NCBI RefSeq assembly: GCF_904848675.1
Contig: NZ_LR890047.1
Location: 434,001 to 498,000 of the forward strand
From: Profftia tarda
GTDB lineage: Bacteria > Pseudomonadota > Gammaproteobacteria > Enterobacterales > Enterobacteriaceae
DNA: 64,000 bases
Direction: 5' to 3'
The position numbers and the translations under genes were made by a program. The first letter of the stretch is position 1; every line of letters starts with the position of its first letter. Shown here one piece after another: positions 1 through 10,080 of this stretch. Below the pieces are notes generated by a model. It had not been told where the DNA came from, did no database searches, and was given only the letters and a program-made list of their open reading frames with translations.

Positions 1-94
1 CATCATGAAAGAGGTTATAAAATGTGTATATTCATCATCTAGGTAAATCATAAATTTATATTATATATGTCTACCTGGTTTCCGGATTTATAGC

Positions 95-275
95 TCTACT
101 AAGGCTATATCTTTGTATTCTGCGCACTAGCTATATTATCCGGTAAGAATACATATGATTAGAAACCAGTAATGCTTTATCCAGTTTTATTATCTTCGCT
201 TGATATTGTAAATCAATAAGAATTCTCTTATACATCTTCATTGTTGACAGTTAGAGTAACATGCCAGATCTTTTA
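95..275 (-). pseudogene. holC: holC relic (DNA polymerase III chi subunit)
   Basis: Decayed remains of holC, just downstream of pepA on the same strand, where holC lies in E. coli (pepA-holC-valS). Read on the minus strand, a segment starting near 268 gives L-A-C, then an in-frame TGA exactly where E. coli HolC has Trp (the E-R-W-R stretch), followed by Arg. After a one-base frameshift comes K-R-I-L-I and, nine residues later, L-D-K-A-L, with the same spacing as K-R-V-L-I and L-D-E-A-L in HolC. A second frameshift leads to P-D-N-I-A against P-H-N-L-A. Multiple stops and shifts make it non-functional. The flanks (1-95 and 275-453) hold nothing else I can recognise; valS would lie beyond the window edge if kept. 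Confidence 0.7.
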
Positions 276-453
276 TAATATCTAATGTGCTACTCAGGTT
301 GCTTGTATTCAAAAACAGAGGATAACCTTCTTAATTAAGTTGTATTCATATGAGTACATGCAAAATTTATTAGATTATTAAAACAAAAAAACTTTTTCTA
401 AACACCAATATGCAAGCAGTATCATGAAAGCTACCTGATTTGATACTAATATT

Positions 454-1971
454 TTAAGCATTCTTATCTATACTTAGAGCAGCACGGTTTAATAGAAACT
501 GAGATAACATAGCGATAGGTCTTCCTGTAGCACCTTTGGAGTGACCAGGCCGCCATGCAGTACCTGCTATATCCAGATGAGCCCAGTGATATTTTCGCGT
601 AAATCTAGATAAAAAAGAAGCTGCAGTGATAGCACCTCCAGGACGCCTACTAATATTTGCCATATCAGCAAAGTTAGAATCCAGGTAATCTTCGTATTGA
701 TCCACGATAGGTAAACGCCAAATATGGTCACTAGCCTCTTCTGATGCTCTAATTAATTCTGAAGCTAATAGATTATTATTCGTCATTAGCCCAGTTAAAC
801 CGTGCCCCAAAGCTATTACGCATGCTCCAGTCAGTGTTGCAACATCAATAACTACTTCTGGCTCGAAGCGTTCAACATAGGTCAGAACATCACAAAGTAC
901 TAAGCGACCCTCTGCATCGGTATTAAGAACTTCAACTGTTTGGCCACTCATCGTGGTTAAAATATCGCCCGGACGATAAGCATTTCCATTGGGCATATTT
1001 TCGCAGCCAGCTAGCACGCCAATAATATTTAGTGGAAGTTGTAGCGCAGCAGCTACCTGCATGACGCCGTAAACGGACGCAGCTCCACACATATCGTATT
1101 TCATTTCGTCCATATTTTCTGAAGGTTTAATAGAAATACCTCCTGAGTCAAAGGTCAAACCTTTGCCAACTAATACTATCGGTTTATCGTCTGAATTTAT
1201 TTTCCCTTGATAATGTATGACTGACATTATTGATTTATTCGTAGATCCTTGTCCTACAGCTAGATAAGCATTCATACCTAGCTCTTTCATTTTTTGTTCG
1301 CCAATCAAAATAGTACGAACTTTAGGACTAAAGGTATCTGATAATTGGCGAGCTTGCAAAGCTAGATATTCTGCATTACAAATATTGGGCGGCATATTTC
1401 CAAAATCTTTAGCTACTTTTATACCGGATGCAATTGCTAATCCATGTTTTATAGCGCGTTTGGATATAGTTAATTCAGAGCAACTTGGGACGTTAAAGAT
1501 AATTTTATTCAGTATACGGTGTTGCTCTGCTTGATTGTTTTTAAACTCTTTAAAATTATAAATAGTTTCTTCAATCGTTTCTACGGCTAGTCGCACTTTC
1601 CAATAAATATTGCGTCCCTGGACATGTAACTCCGTTAGGAAACAAACCGCTTCTGTCGAGCCCCTGTATTGCAGCGTGCGGATAGTTTTCTGGATGAGTT
1701 TTTTGTATTGAAGTTCTCTAAGCTCGTTTTCTGTACCGCATCCGATGAGTAATATGCGATCTGAGAGTATATTGGGAACGTTGTGCAATAATAAAGTCTG
1801 ACCAATTTTACCCTCTAATTCACCACGTCTTAGTAGTGCACTAATATAGCCGGCGCTAATTTTATCTAATTTTTCTGCTATTGGTGATAGTATGCGTGAT
1901 TCGAAAATACCTATGATCATACAGGCGCTAGATTGTTTTTCTGAGTTACTGCTTTGTACACTAAAATCCAT
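454..1971 (-). CDS. pepA: Cytosol aminopeptidase A (leucyl aminopeptidase)
   Basis: PepA is a hexameric M17 metallo-aminopeptidase that trims N-terminal residues from peptides in the cytosol; in E. coli it is also a DNA-binding accessory factor for Xer recombination and carAB control. The protein is 505 residues against 503 in E. coli. The two-metal site is complete: K270, D275, D293, D352 and E354, with catalytic K282 and R356, within the K-G-L-T-F-D-S-G-G and N-T-D-A-E-G-R-L motifs. The N-terminal non-catalytic domain (about residues 1-165) is full length but more diverged. The gene is divergent from lptF, as in E. coli, though the spacer between them has grown to 1.3 kb. The next gene downstream, holC, is a relic. 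Confidence 0.97.
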   Translation of the reverse strand: MDFSVQSSNSEKQSSACMIIGIFESRILSPIAEKLDKISAGYISALLRRGELEGKIGQTLLLHNVPNILSDRILLIGCGTENELRELQYKKLIQKTIRTLQYRGSTEAVCFLTELHVQGRNIYWKVRLAVETIEETIYNFKEFKNNQAEQHRILNKIIFNVPSCSELTISKRAIKHGLAIASGIKVAKDFGNMPPNICNAEYLALQARQLSDTFSPKVRTILIGEQKMKELGMNAYLAVGQGSTNKSIMSVIHYQGKINSDDKPIVLVGKGLTFDSGGISIKPSENMDEMKYDMCGAASVYGVMQVAAALQLPLNIIGVLAGCENMPNGNAYRPGDILTTMSGQTVEVLNTDAEGRLVLCDVLTYVERFEPEVVIDVATLTGACVIALGHGLTGLMTNNNLLASELIRASEEASDHIWRLPIVDQYEDYLDSNFADMANISRRPGGAITAASFLSRFTRKYHWAHLDIAGTAWRPGHSKGATGRPIAMLSQFLLNRAALSIDKNA

Positions 1972-3283
1972 GTATTCTCCTGAATTTCAAATATAGCTGC
2001 TTAATGCGTGTTTATTTAAAATATTGCTTCTTATGTGTATTAGATTAACTATCATCATTTGATGACCATGTAAGATACAGTTCTTAACTTCCTCTCTTAT
2101 CATCATAATTGGCGGTTATATCTCAGGTACTGAGATATGCTAATTGTTTTAATGCTAAGATATTATATTACCCTATAATATGATATGAAATCACGTAATT
2201 TTATGTGTAGTCATTACGACATTTTATAATGAGTTAAGATTAAAAAATATATTATAAGTCTAATCAATCATCTAAATTTTATTTTGACTATCAAACAATA
2301 TTTAGAATTTATCGATAATATAACATGAAGACTGGGGATCACTTAGCAGATTAGAAAATATATTTTTGGAGTTGTTACTTAAGTATATGATACTAGTCTT
2401 ATGTAGAACAAATTTTACTTAACCTATAAGGATTTTAATATTTTATTATTATTATATATTTTCCAGCCAAGTGCACATTAATTAAATGTAATGATAAATA
2501 TGGTATATTATATTTATTAATATTATTTTATTGACTAAGTAAGGATTATAAGTAAGACAATATAACAACAAATATATAAATTAGCAGTTATATGCCATTA
2601 CTATTTATTAAACTATTTATTTTTTATTTATAAATGAGGTATTAGAACATAATAATACCGACAGTATTCTAATGCTTGCTGTGCTATATTTTGAGATGAT
2701 CTAGGGAATATTTTATATAAATATTGTATGATGTTAATACATAATCTTCTTCCATAGAGGCTATTTATAACATCAATAAGTATGGATTACTAGTTTTCGT
2801 AAAGGATCCTTTTAATATTCATATCTTGGATATATTATTATAAGTTTTATTAAAAATATTATTTTTATCCAAACATAATATTCAGATAATTTAAAGAGAA
2901 AAGAACATAGTTGCTGATAATGATCAAGAGATTATTGATGATTGAATGACTTATTAGTAGTCATGGAGTGATATAATATGTATTTATTTTTCTTTTAGTT
3001 AAAGATAATGACACAATTATTTTTGTTATTTGATAAATCATAGCTACTGATTACTATTTTTAAGTATATTATTTTCTTACATCATTTTATTATTTTGATT
3101 AATAATAATTCCTATTATCTTATAAAAGATATTTTTAATTATCTGATATTTAGAAGGTATCATTGAGAAAACTATTTCATGAAACTATGATTATGATGCC
3201 CTCGATAATATTCATTAAATAAGAGGATATTACAGATATAATCTATTTTCTGCAAAAGAAAAATTTCTACAGGCGAAATAATA
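1972..3283. other. Expanded A+T-rich spacer between pepA and lptF
   Basis: About 1.3 kb between two divergent genes that are only a few hundred bases apart in E. coli. It must hold the promoters of both pepA and lptF, but I see no convincing -35/-10 pair above the A+T background, no RNA gene and no protein relic I can name. Confidence 0.6.
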
Positions 3284-4384
3284 GTGATTATCATTAGATA
3301 CTTAGTACGTGAAACATTAAAGAGTCAAATCGCCATTTTATGTATTTTGTTATTAATTTTTTTTTGCCAAAAAATGGTACGAATACTCGGGGCAGCAGTT
3401 GAAGGAGAAATGCCAACAAATCTAGTATTATCTCTCCTTGGTCTAGGTTTACCCGAGTTAGCTCAGCTTATTCTGCCGCTTAGCTTATTTCTTGCTTTAT
3501 TAATGACTCTAACTAAACTTTATAATGAAAGTGAAATTGTTGTTATGCATGCTTGTGGTTTAGGTAAGGAATCACTCATTAAAACTGCAATGCTTCTTGC
3601 CTGTGTTACTGGATTTTTTGCATTGATCAACGCGTTTTGGGTATGTCCTTGGTCATCATTCTACTCAGCCAAAGTTATTGCAGAGGCAAAGGCTAATCCA
3701 GGTTTAGCATCTATGGTGGCAGGGCAATTCCAGACTTCTAAAGATGGTCATTATGTATTATTCATAGGAGATGTACAAGGAAAGAATTTTAAAGATGTCT
3801 TTTTAGCTCAGATACACCCCAAAAACATGCAATATCCATCTATTATTGTCGCTGATACCGGACATCTAGAAGTACTTCCAGATGGTGCCCATAAAGTATT
3901 TCTAGATACAAGCGCTTGCTATGAAAGTACAGTATTGTTGCGAGGTTTTCGTATTACGAGTTTTGTTGACTATGAAGCAATAATTGGGCATCAAAGTGTA
4001 CCTCTTAAACCAAGTAATGTAGAACAGGCTTCAATGAAGACGCTATGGAATTCCAAAGAAAATGATTTTCGTGCTGAGTTTCATTGGCGTATCACTTTAG
4101 TATTCTCCGTATTTGTTATGGCACTTATGGTAATTGGATTGATCGAACTTAATCCGCGTCAAGGAAGAGTGTTGAACATGCTACCTGTCATGTTGCTTTA
4201 TTTAATCTTTTTTTTAATACAAAGAACCCAACGCTCAGAGGCTGCCGCAGGAAAAATTGATCCATTAATTTCGTTATGGATAGTAAATGGGTTCTACCTC
4301 GTGCTAGCTATTGCTTTAAATATCTGGGATACCTTGCCTATGCGTAGAATCCGTGCACGAATCACTAGGCAGGGAGAGTACTGA
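3284..4384 (+). CDS. lptF: LPS export permease subunit LptF
   Basis: LptF is one of the two inner-membrane subunits of the LptB2FG ABC transporter that extracts lipopolysaccharide and passes it to LptC/LptA. The protein has 366 residues, the same as E. coli, with the family layout: membrane segments near the N-terminus (about 15-35, 50-80, 100-120), a periplasmic jellyroll-like domain (about 130-255) and three C-terminal membrane segments. The start is GTG with an AGG about ten bases upstream; the opening residues (I-I-I-R-Y-L-V-R-E-T-L) match the E. coli start. A run of nine T at 3357-3365 lies in frame. lptG begins on the last base of this stop codon (TGATG), so the two are translationally coupled. 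Confidence 0.97.
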   Translation: MIIIRYLVRETLKSQIAILCILLLIFFCQKMVRILGAAVEGEMPTNLVLSLLGLGLPELAQLILPLSLFLALLMTLTKLYNESEIVVMHACGLGKESLIKTAMLLACVTGFFALINAFWVCPWSSFYSAKVIAEAKANPGLASMVAGQFQTSKDGHYVLFIGDVQGKNFKDVFLAQIHPKNMQYPSIIVADTGHLEVLPDGAHKVFLDTSACYESTVLLRGFRITSFVDYEAIIGHQSVPLKPSNVEQASMKTLWNSKENDFRAEFHWRITLVFSVFVMALMVIGLIELNPRQGRVLNMLPVMLLYLIFFLIQRTQRSEAAAGKIDPLISLWIVNGFYLVLAIALNIWDTLPMRRIRARITRQGEY

Positions 4385-5454
4385 TGCTTAGAGTATTAGA
4401 CCGTTATATTGGGCGTAATATTTTTACTACTATTATGGTAACGCTATTTATACTTGTCTCATTATCTGGGATAATTAAATTCATTGATCAGTTACGTAAA
4501 GTAGGACAAGGAAATTATTCTGTTTTTGGCGCTGGTATTTATGCTTTGTTAAGTGTTCCTAAAGACATTGAAGTTTTTTTTCCTATGGCTGCTCTTCTCG
4601 GGGCATTGTTAAGCTTAGGCATGCTAGCACAACATAGTGAATTGGTTGTTATGCAGGCTGCAGGCTATGCTCGTTTGCAGATTGCTTACTCAGTAATGAA
4701 AACTGCAATCCCTCTTGTCATTATTGTAATGGCTATTGGCGAGTGGATTGCTCCTGAAGGAGAACAGGCTGCGCGTAACTATCGTACTCAGCAGATGTAT
4801 AGTGGTTCATTACTTTCTACTCAGCATGGTTTATGGGCTAAAGATGGTACTGACTTTATTTTTATTCAGCATGTTAAAGGTGAGAATAATATTCAGGGTG
4901 TTAGTATCTATAGTTTTGATCGCGAACATCATTTACGGAAGTTTCTTCACGCTACTTCCGCTCATTTTGAAGAACATCAATGGAAACTATCACAAGTTGA
5001 AGAATCTGACCTTATTGATTCCAAAAGGATTGTAGTTTTACACAAGTTAAACGATTTTTGGCAAACTAGTCTAACTCCGGATAAACTAGGTGTAGTTGCA
5101 ATGAATCCTGATGCTCTCTCTATAAACGGTCTTTATAATTATGTGAAGTATCTAAAAAAAAATGGACAAGAATCCTCGCGTTATCAATTAAATATGTGGA
5201 GCAAGATTTTTACCCCTTTGTCTGTTGCAGTTATGCTGTTGATTGTTCTTTCTTTTATTTTCGGCCCACTGCGCAGCGTCTCGATGAGTGTAAGAACATT
5301 AACCGGTCTTAGCTTTGGTTTTTTATTTTATGTCTTGGATCATACTTTAGGATCCTTATGTTTAGTGTATAGTGTGCCACCTATTTTAGGTGCATTACTA
5401 CCAAGTATTTTATTTTTACTGATTAGTATTTATATACTTATGAAGAGATCTTAA
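4384..5454 (+). CDS. lptG: LPS export permease subunit LptG
   Basis: LptG is the partner of LptF in the LptB2FG lipopolysaccharide extractor of the inner membrane. At 356 residues it is about the usual length (360 in E. coli) and has the same topology: N-terminal membrane helices (about 12-32, 55-80, 100-118), a periplasmic beta domain and three C-terminal helices from about residue 275. The start codon overlaps the lptF stop by one base. Keeping both permeases together with lpxH and bamD elsewhere in the window implies an outer membrane that still contains LPS. Confidence 0.97.
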   Translation: MLRVLDRYIGRNIFTTIMVTLFILVSLSGIIKFIDQLRKVGQGNYSVFGAGIYALLSVPKDIEVFFPMAALLGALLSLGMLAQHSELVVMQAAGYARLQIAYSVMKTAIPLVIIVMAIGEWIAPEGEQAARNYRTQQMYSGSLLSTQHGLWAKDGTDFIFIQHVKGENNIQGVSIYSFDREHHLRKFLHATSAHFEEHQWKLSQVEESDLIDSKRIVVLHKLNDFWQTSLTPDKLGVVAMNPDALSINGLYNYVKYLKKNGQESSRYQLNMWSKIFTPLSVAVMLLIVLSFIFGPLRSVSMSVRTLTGLSFGFLFYVLDHTLGSLCLVYSVPPILGALLPSILFLLISIYILMKRS

Positions 5455-5776
5455 AATCACTGATTCAGTGTTAGACATCTCTTAGGAATAAATGATAAAA
5501 TATCTATATATTAAAGAGATATTCTTTTCGTTATAGGATAACTCTATTCTATTGAATTAAATTGATATTTTCTAAAATATGCGATACCATAAACATATAT
5601 ATACTATGACGTAGTGATGCTTCTTGACAATTTTAATATTTTTAATAAGCCATTCTTAATTTATTACCTGAAATAAGACAAAGATCGAGTTAAAACTTAG
5701 CAGTCCGTATTATCTTTCATAGAAAATGATTATTTTAAAATAACAACTAAATTTTTATTTTATTTATGAGCTCGTT
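5455..5776. other. Spacer lptG-cynS
   Basis: About 320 bases of A+T-rich DNA. It must contain the cynS promoter; I see no CynR-like operator or relic of cynT or cynR that I can support. Confidence 0.5.
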
Positions 5777-6247
5777 ATGACGCAAACACTAGTTACTCAA
5801 GCCTCTCGCATATCGTTAACTGAAAATATTATTGCGGCAAAAATAGCTAAAAAAATATCATGGCAGGATCTTGCCGATGATACTAATATGAATGTAGTAT
5901 TTGTGACAGCAGCTTTATTAGGACAACATCCATTGCCTTTGCGCATTGCTAAGAATATTGTGAAAAAATTAGAATTATCCCCAGAATCCGTGGAATTACT
6001 CCAGGCTATTCCTATCCGTGGTTCTATGCAACAATGTATTCCAACAGATCCGACAATTTATCGCTTCTACGAAATATTAAATGTTTACGGCACTACTCTA
6101 AAAGCCTTAGTACACGAACAGTTTGGTGACGGTATTATAAGTGCAATTAACTTCAAGATGGACATTAAAAAAGTAAAAGACCCGGAGGGTGGTTCTCGCG
6201 CTGTCATCACTATGGATGGAAAGTATCTGCCGTCCAAACCATTTTGA
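5777..6247 (+). CDS. cynS: Cyanate hydratase (cyanase)
   Basis: Cyanase converts cyanate and bicarbonate into carbamate, which decays to ammonia and carbon dioxide. The protein is exactly 156 residues, the E. coli length, and aligns without gaps. The three catalytic residues are all present: R96, E99 and S122, in Y-R-F-Y-E and G-I-I-S-A-I-N-F-K. The C-terminal dimer-swapped domain, ending G-K-Y-L-P-S-K-P-F, is strongly conserved; the N-terminal helical domain (1-75) is diverged. In E. coli cynS sits with cynT (carbonic anhydrase) and cynX; neither is near here, and the gene stands alone in about 1.3 kb of surrounding spacer. Catalytic conservation in a decaying neighbourhood suggests it is under selection. 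Confidence 0.96.
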   Translation: MTQTLVTQASRISLTENIIAAKIAKKISWQDLADDTNMNVVFVTAALLGQHPLPLRIAKNIVKKLELSPESVELLQAIPIRGSMQQCIPTDPTIYRFYEILNVYGTTLKALVHEQFGDGIISAINFKMDIKKVKDPEGGSRAVITMDGKYLPSKPF

Positions 6248-6768
6248 TCTAATGCTAATATATCATTAGTTTTATTATTTCAAAATTTCATGAATCTTAC
6301 TAAGAGAATAAATGTGTATAACATTAAATATTAATTTTTATCACAGCGTTTTTATACTACATAGTATCTGTATACTGCTCAAAGGTATTAATACTTTGTT
6401 ACACAGAAATATGATGATATGTAATCGTAATCGATTGTAAGAAAAAAAATATTATTGTACGATTCTTAAAATAGATCACTTTCTTATATCATCTAGAATC
6501 TAATGGCTTTCCTGCTTTGCAAGAAATATTTTTAAAAATTTAAAAATAATTAATATTTATTAATAGAATAATTTGTATGTTATACCGCTTCTTCTTAGGA
6601 TAACTATATCCGAACATATATATAGTTAAAGCCGCAATAGTTATAATAATACTAATAATATGGTATATGTAATCTACCTAAAGCATTCATCTTAATTAAT
6701 AGGTTGTTCCACTTTATTACTTGATTTATCTATTCGATAAAATCGATAACTCTATTATTCACTTTCAA

Positions 6769-6836
6769 TAATATTAAAGTCAGGAGTGGCTTTAATATTA
6801 GAGCTAATTATAACATCTACTAATTTAGATGTTATA
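6769..6836. repeat. Two tandem perfect inverted repeats
   Basis: First repeat: arms of 11 bases, TAATATTAAAG (6769-6779) and its exact complement (6790-6800), loop TCAGGAGTGG. Second repeat: arms TATAACATCTA (6809-6819) and its exact complement (6826-6836), loop CTAATT. Only eight bases separate them. Neither is followed by a clear T tract, so simple terminators are not obvious. A small structured RNA or the leftover of terminators of lost genes are alternatives. Confidence 0.6.
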
Positions 6837-7208
6837 TCTTAATATTGTTTACTTTATTTAATTGAAATATTTGCTCTGCTATTAGCAGGATATTATTTAT
6901 ATGCTTTTTGGATAAATTATTTATAATAGTTATGTATTATTTGAAATATAAAAGATAAATTTGATACTTTAACGCATGGTATTGTAAAAATATTATTATA
7001 AAATTTAATCCATCAACTCTAATGAGTTATGCAATTTATTTATGGTATTCTTAGTATAAGACATTCATTAAATATACTATTAAACTTATCTGCTAAATAT
7101 AATATGTTCTTGAGAAATGTTACAGTATAATCGTCTATATTTACCTATGAATACTATATTCTTTCTTACTTAAAAGAAGGTCAATATTTTAAAAAATATT
7201 CTATATAC

Positions 7209-7229
7209 AATATCAATTGTATTGATATT
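7209..7229 (-). terminator. Possible matP terminator hairpin
   Basis: Inverted repeat with 9-base arms (AATATCAAT and its complement) and a 3-base loop, 30 bases past the matP stop on the minus strand. A run rich in T follows after about ten bases. It is weak and A+T-rich; position is the main argument. Confidence 0.35.
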
Positions 7230-7258
7230 TAGACAGAAACATATTTTTCTGTACTTTA

Positions 7259-7717
7259 TCACTGATTATTGTTCAGGATAAACGACTGCAGATCTTTTTT
7301 TAGTGATAATATCTTCTTTTCATATTTTTCTTTCTCCTCTGCATCTTCTAGCAAGTGCATAATAGTGTCTGATAGAGTGCTACGGAGGCTCTTTGCAAGT
7401 TTAGATAGATGTTGCCAAACTAAATATTCTAAATCAATTGATTTTTTACGCTCATTTATACTTTCAGCATTAGATTTACGTTTACGTTTTGCACGAATAC
7501 TTTGTTTGATCTTTTTCTCTAGATCAGGGTTCATGTGGTTCCTGATCCAATCTTGGACATGCTCATGTTTGTTCTCAATATTGAATAGTAAAATGACAGC
7601 CTGTTGGCTCAGATCGTTTTCCATATAGCGGGTAATAGACTGACCTTCATGGTATTTTCTTACTAAGTATTTCCACTTCCACTCATCTTCTATATCTTTA
7701 TTTTTTTGGTATTTCAT
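7259..7717 (-). CDS. matP: Macrodomain Ter protein MatP
   Basis: MatP binds matS sites and organises the Ter macrodomain, delaying its segregation through contact with the divisome (ZapB). The protein is 152 residues against 150 in E. coli and aligns end to end: start M-K-Y-Q, then W-K-W-K-Y-L-V-(R/K)-K, I-T-R-Y, H-M-N-P-(D/E)-L, the basic R-A-K-R-K-R segment, R-K-K-S-I-D-L-E-(Y/F)-(L/I)-V-W-Q of the ribbon-helix-helix domain (about 90-125), and L-(L/I)-E-D-A-E-(E/N)-K-E-K-Y followed by the C-terminal coiled coil. I see no matS site (GTGAC-RNY-GTCAC) in this window, so nothing places the window itself in Ter. The gene stands alone between long spacers. Confidence 0.95.
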   Translation of the reverse strand: MKYQKNKDIEDEWKWKYLVRKYHEGQSITRYMENDLSQQAVILLFNIENKHEHVQDWIRNHMNPDLEKKIKQSIRAKRKRKSNAESINERKKSIDLEYLVWQHLSKLAKSLRSTLSDTIMHLLEDAEEKEKYEKKILSLKKDLQSFILNNNQ

Positions 7718-9345
7718 TGAGATTTCTGCTAGTTATAATAATAATGGTATATTAAAAAATATTTAATGTTTTATTTATTTTATATTTGATTAAAATTAAT
7801 CTATCTAGATTTATTTCTACTGTAAAATTATTAATCTCCTATAATTATATATAAGATAAATTATACATTTGGTGTATTATAAATGTCTTGTAATAACTAG
7901 AGCAATATATATATCTAGTTACGATAACATCAATCATCTTAGATTCTAAGTATGCAGTTATAACTGAAAAAGCAATCCCTAAAATATAAATTTATTTTCT
8001 TTATTTTATCTTTGTATAACTAATAGTTATTAATTAATTGAAATTTTCAATATCTAAAGAATTTTATAGATATTTTCTGAATTCTCATTAGACTATTAGG
8101 GTGAATGATTCTCAAAAATACAGTTATCTCCTTATTAAAATTCAAATAGGCAGATGATTTAATATATCCTCTGTAATAATTAATTATTGATAATTAGGAG
8201 TACTCATATTTATTATAATCAAGTTAGCAAGATAGATTATGTTAGTCTTAATTCAGATTTTATCAACTCAAAAATAAAGCTAAGTAACCAAAAATAGTTA
8301 CAATATTTAATTCATCAATCTAAAGAGCCGATTAGTTATCTTCCTACGATATACTTAAAAATTTATTATAATACTTTTATACTAACTTAAAATAAATTTA
8401 TTCTAATTTCATCAATCCTCTATTTAGAATGTTAAATGCATCTTTGATCTGATCGAGTAATCAAGAGATCAAAATTGTCATATCTTTTATTTGAAATAAT
8501 GCGTCATTTTTTAGGTCCTTATAAATTATGTCTGATTGTTTTGAATCATTTCTTTCATTACAATATTTATAAATCAGAAAAAAATTATATTTGCATTATT
8601 ATCTTATAGTATAAGATGGCTACTGTATGCAGTTTTAAGTTATAAAATAGAGCTGATAAGTAATTAAAATAACTTCTATTTTTGATTGGATTATGTATTT
8701 TGCAGAGGCAATTATTTTCCTGATTTATAATCTGTTCTAGTATTTTTTGCTAAAGTTTATAACTGCTAAAACTGTTTCTGTTATCTAAAAATTATTTTTG
8801 CATGTAATCTAGCAGAAAGATCTACAGCGCTATATTTGATATATAAATCTGTACTTTAAATTTTGAAGGAAGACATATTAAGGAATACCTTATTATCGCC
8901 TAGTCATTCAGATGAATATTATAGCAAAGTGCATGAATAAAATTAATTAATGCATTATTATAGAAATAATAATATTAATTGATATTAATCTAACTTGAGT
9001 AAATCTATATTAAAGAATTGATTGCTGTTTATTTAGAATATTATGCTATATTTTAGAAAAGATATTTCTATCCAGCCACTGTATTCATGACAGATATCAT
9101 AAATAGTAAAAACATTGAATATAGCAGCCTAATTGAACAAATTATAGTCACTCTGTGATTATTATCAATTGGAATACAACGAACTATCTTCAATAGTAGC
9201 AATCATATTAATATTATACTTAATGTTTATAAACTACTACTTTATAGCATACTAACCTATCAATTAATCAGTTGATATTTGCCGCATTAATAGCAGTATA
9301 GTCATACTATATACTTAAAGATTTCAACCTATAGGATATGATGCG
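7718..9345. other. Long A+T-rich spacer matP-bamD
   Basis: About 1.6 kb without a supportable gene, RNA or repeat. In E. coli matP is divergent from ompA; I looked for an ompA-like relic on the plus strand here and did not find one. Confidence 0.5.
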
Positions 9346-10080
9346 TTATCTTAGGTGATTCTCGGCAATAATTCTGGAGACTTTATCCGCTTGATCGTTA
9401 AGATGAATCTGTTTATATGCATTCTGCATTAACAGTAGAGCATAGCGAGTTGCTTGAGTATTACGGTAGTCACGTAGCATGGTTTCTACTCTGTTAATAA
9501 CAGCAACATAAGCTTGACGTTTGTTGTAGTATTGTGCAACCGATAGTTCATACTCCGCTAAACGATTCAGGAGATAAATCAGACGCCTTGTAGCATCTGC
9601 AGCATACTGACTATTATCATAGTGATTAACCAGCTCATTGAAATCCCTAAATGCCTGGCGAGCATTATCTGGATTGCAGTCAGCATGATCAATACTAAAA
9701 AAAATCTTCATATCCTGCTCATCTAAAGCCATACTAATTAATCCACGCATGTATAAGACATAATCAGCATTAGAATGTGTTGGGTTCAAATGCATAAAAC
9801 GATCTATTAATGTTTTGGCCATGTGTAAATCATCTGCTTTATAATAAGCGTAGATAAGTTCTAGCTGAACCTGTTGCGCATAATTAGCAAAAGGAAAATA
9901 GTTATCTAATAATTCTAGTTGTATAATAGCTTTTCTAAAGTTACCGTCTTGTAACTTTTGCTGGGCTGTAGCATAAATTTCAGAGGGAAGATGATTAGAT
10001 ATTAAATTCTGGTAGCTAGAGCAACTTACCAGAGTTATAATAGATATGGTAATAGCAATTAAAGATTGCATACGCATCAT
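9346..10080 (-). CDS. bamD: Outer membrane assembly lipoprotein BamD
   Basis: BamD is the essential lipoprotein of the BAM complex that folds beta-barrel proteins into the outer membrane. Length 244 against 245 in E. coli. Residues 1-19 form a lipoprotein signal peptide ending in the lipobox L-V-S-C, with lipidated Cys at residue 20. The rest is the five-TPR fold, with well-kept stretches such as E-I-Y-A-T-A-Q-Q-K-L-Q-D-G-N, A-I-(I/T)-Q-L-E, L-N-P-T-H and N-R-V-E-(T/G)-M-L-R-D-Y. The divergent rluD and downstream raiA of E. coli are not recognisable. Its retention implies outer-membrane proteins are still made. Confidence 0.97.
   Translation of the reverse strand: MMRMQSLIAITISIITLVSCSSYQNLISNHLPSEIYATAQQKLQDGNFRKAIIQLELLDNYFPFANYAQQVQLELIYAYYKADDLHMAKTLIDRFMHLNPTHSNADYVLYMRGLISMALDEQDMKIFFSIDHADCNPDNARQAFRDFNELVNHYDNSQYAADATRRLIYLLNRLAEYELSVAQYYNKRQAYVAVINRVETMLRDYRNTQATRYALLLMQNAYKQIHLNDQADKVSRIIAENHLR

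Larger units (their letters stand above)
6248..7258. other. Spacer cynS-matP with tandem hairpins
   Basis: About 1 kb of A+T-rich DNA between convergent genes. The only structure I can support is the pair of perfect inverted repeats at 6769-6836 and a short hairpin at 7209-7229 next to matP, both listed separately. No gene relic is recognised. Confidence 0.5.

Noticed and set aside
4736..5035. Plus-strand reading frame of 99 codons inside lptG
   Set aside because: It is an out-of-frame shadow of lptG.
7269..7628. Plus-strand reading frame of 119 codons
   Set aside because: It is antisense to matP, which is clearly the real gene.
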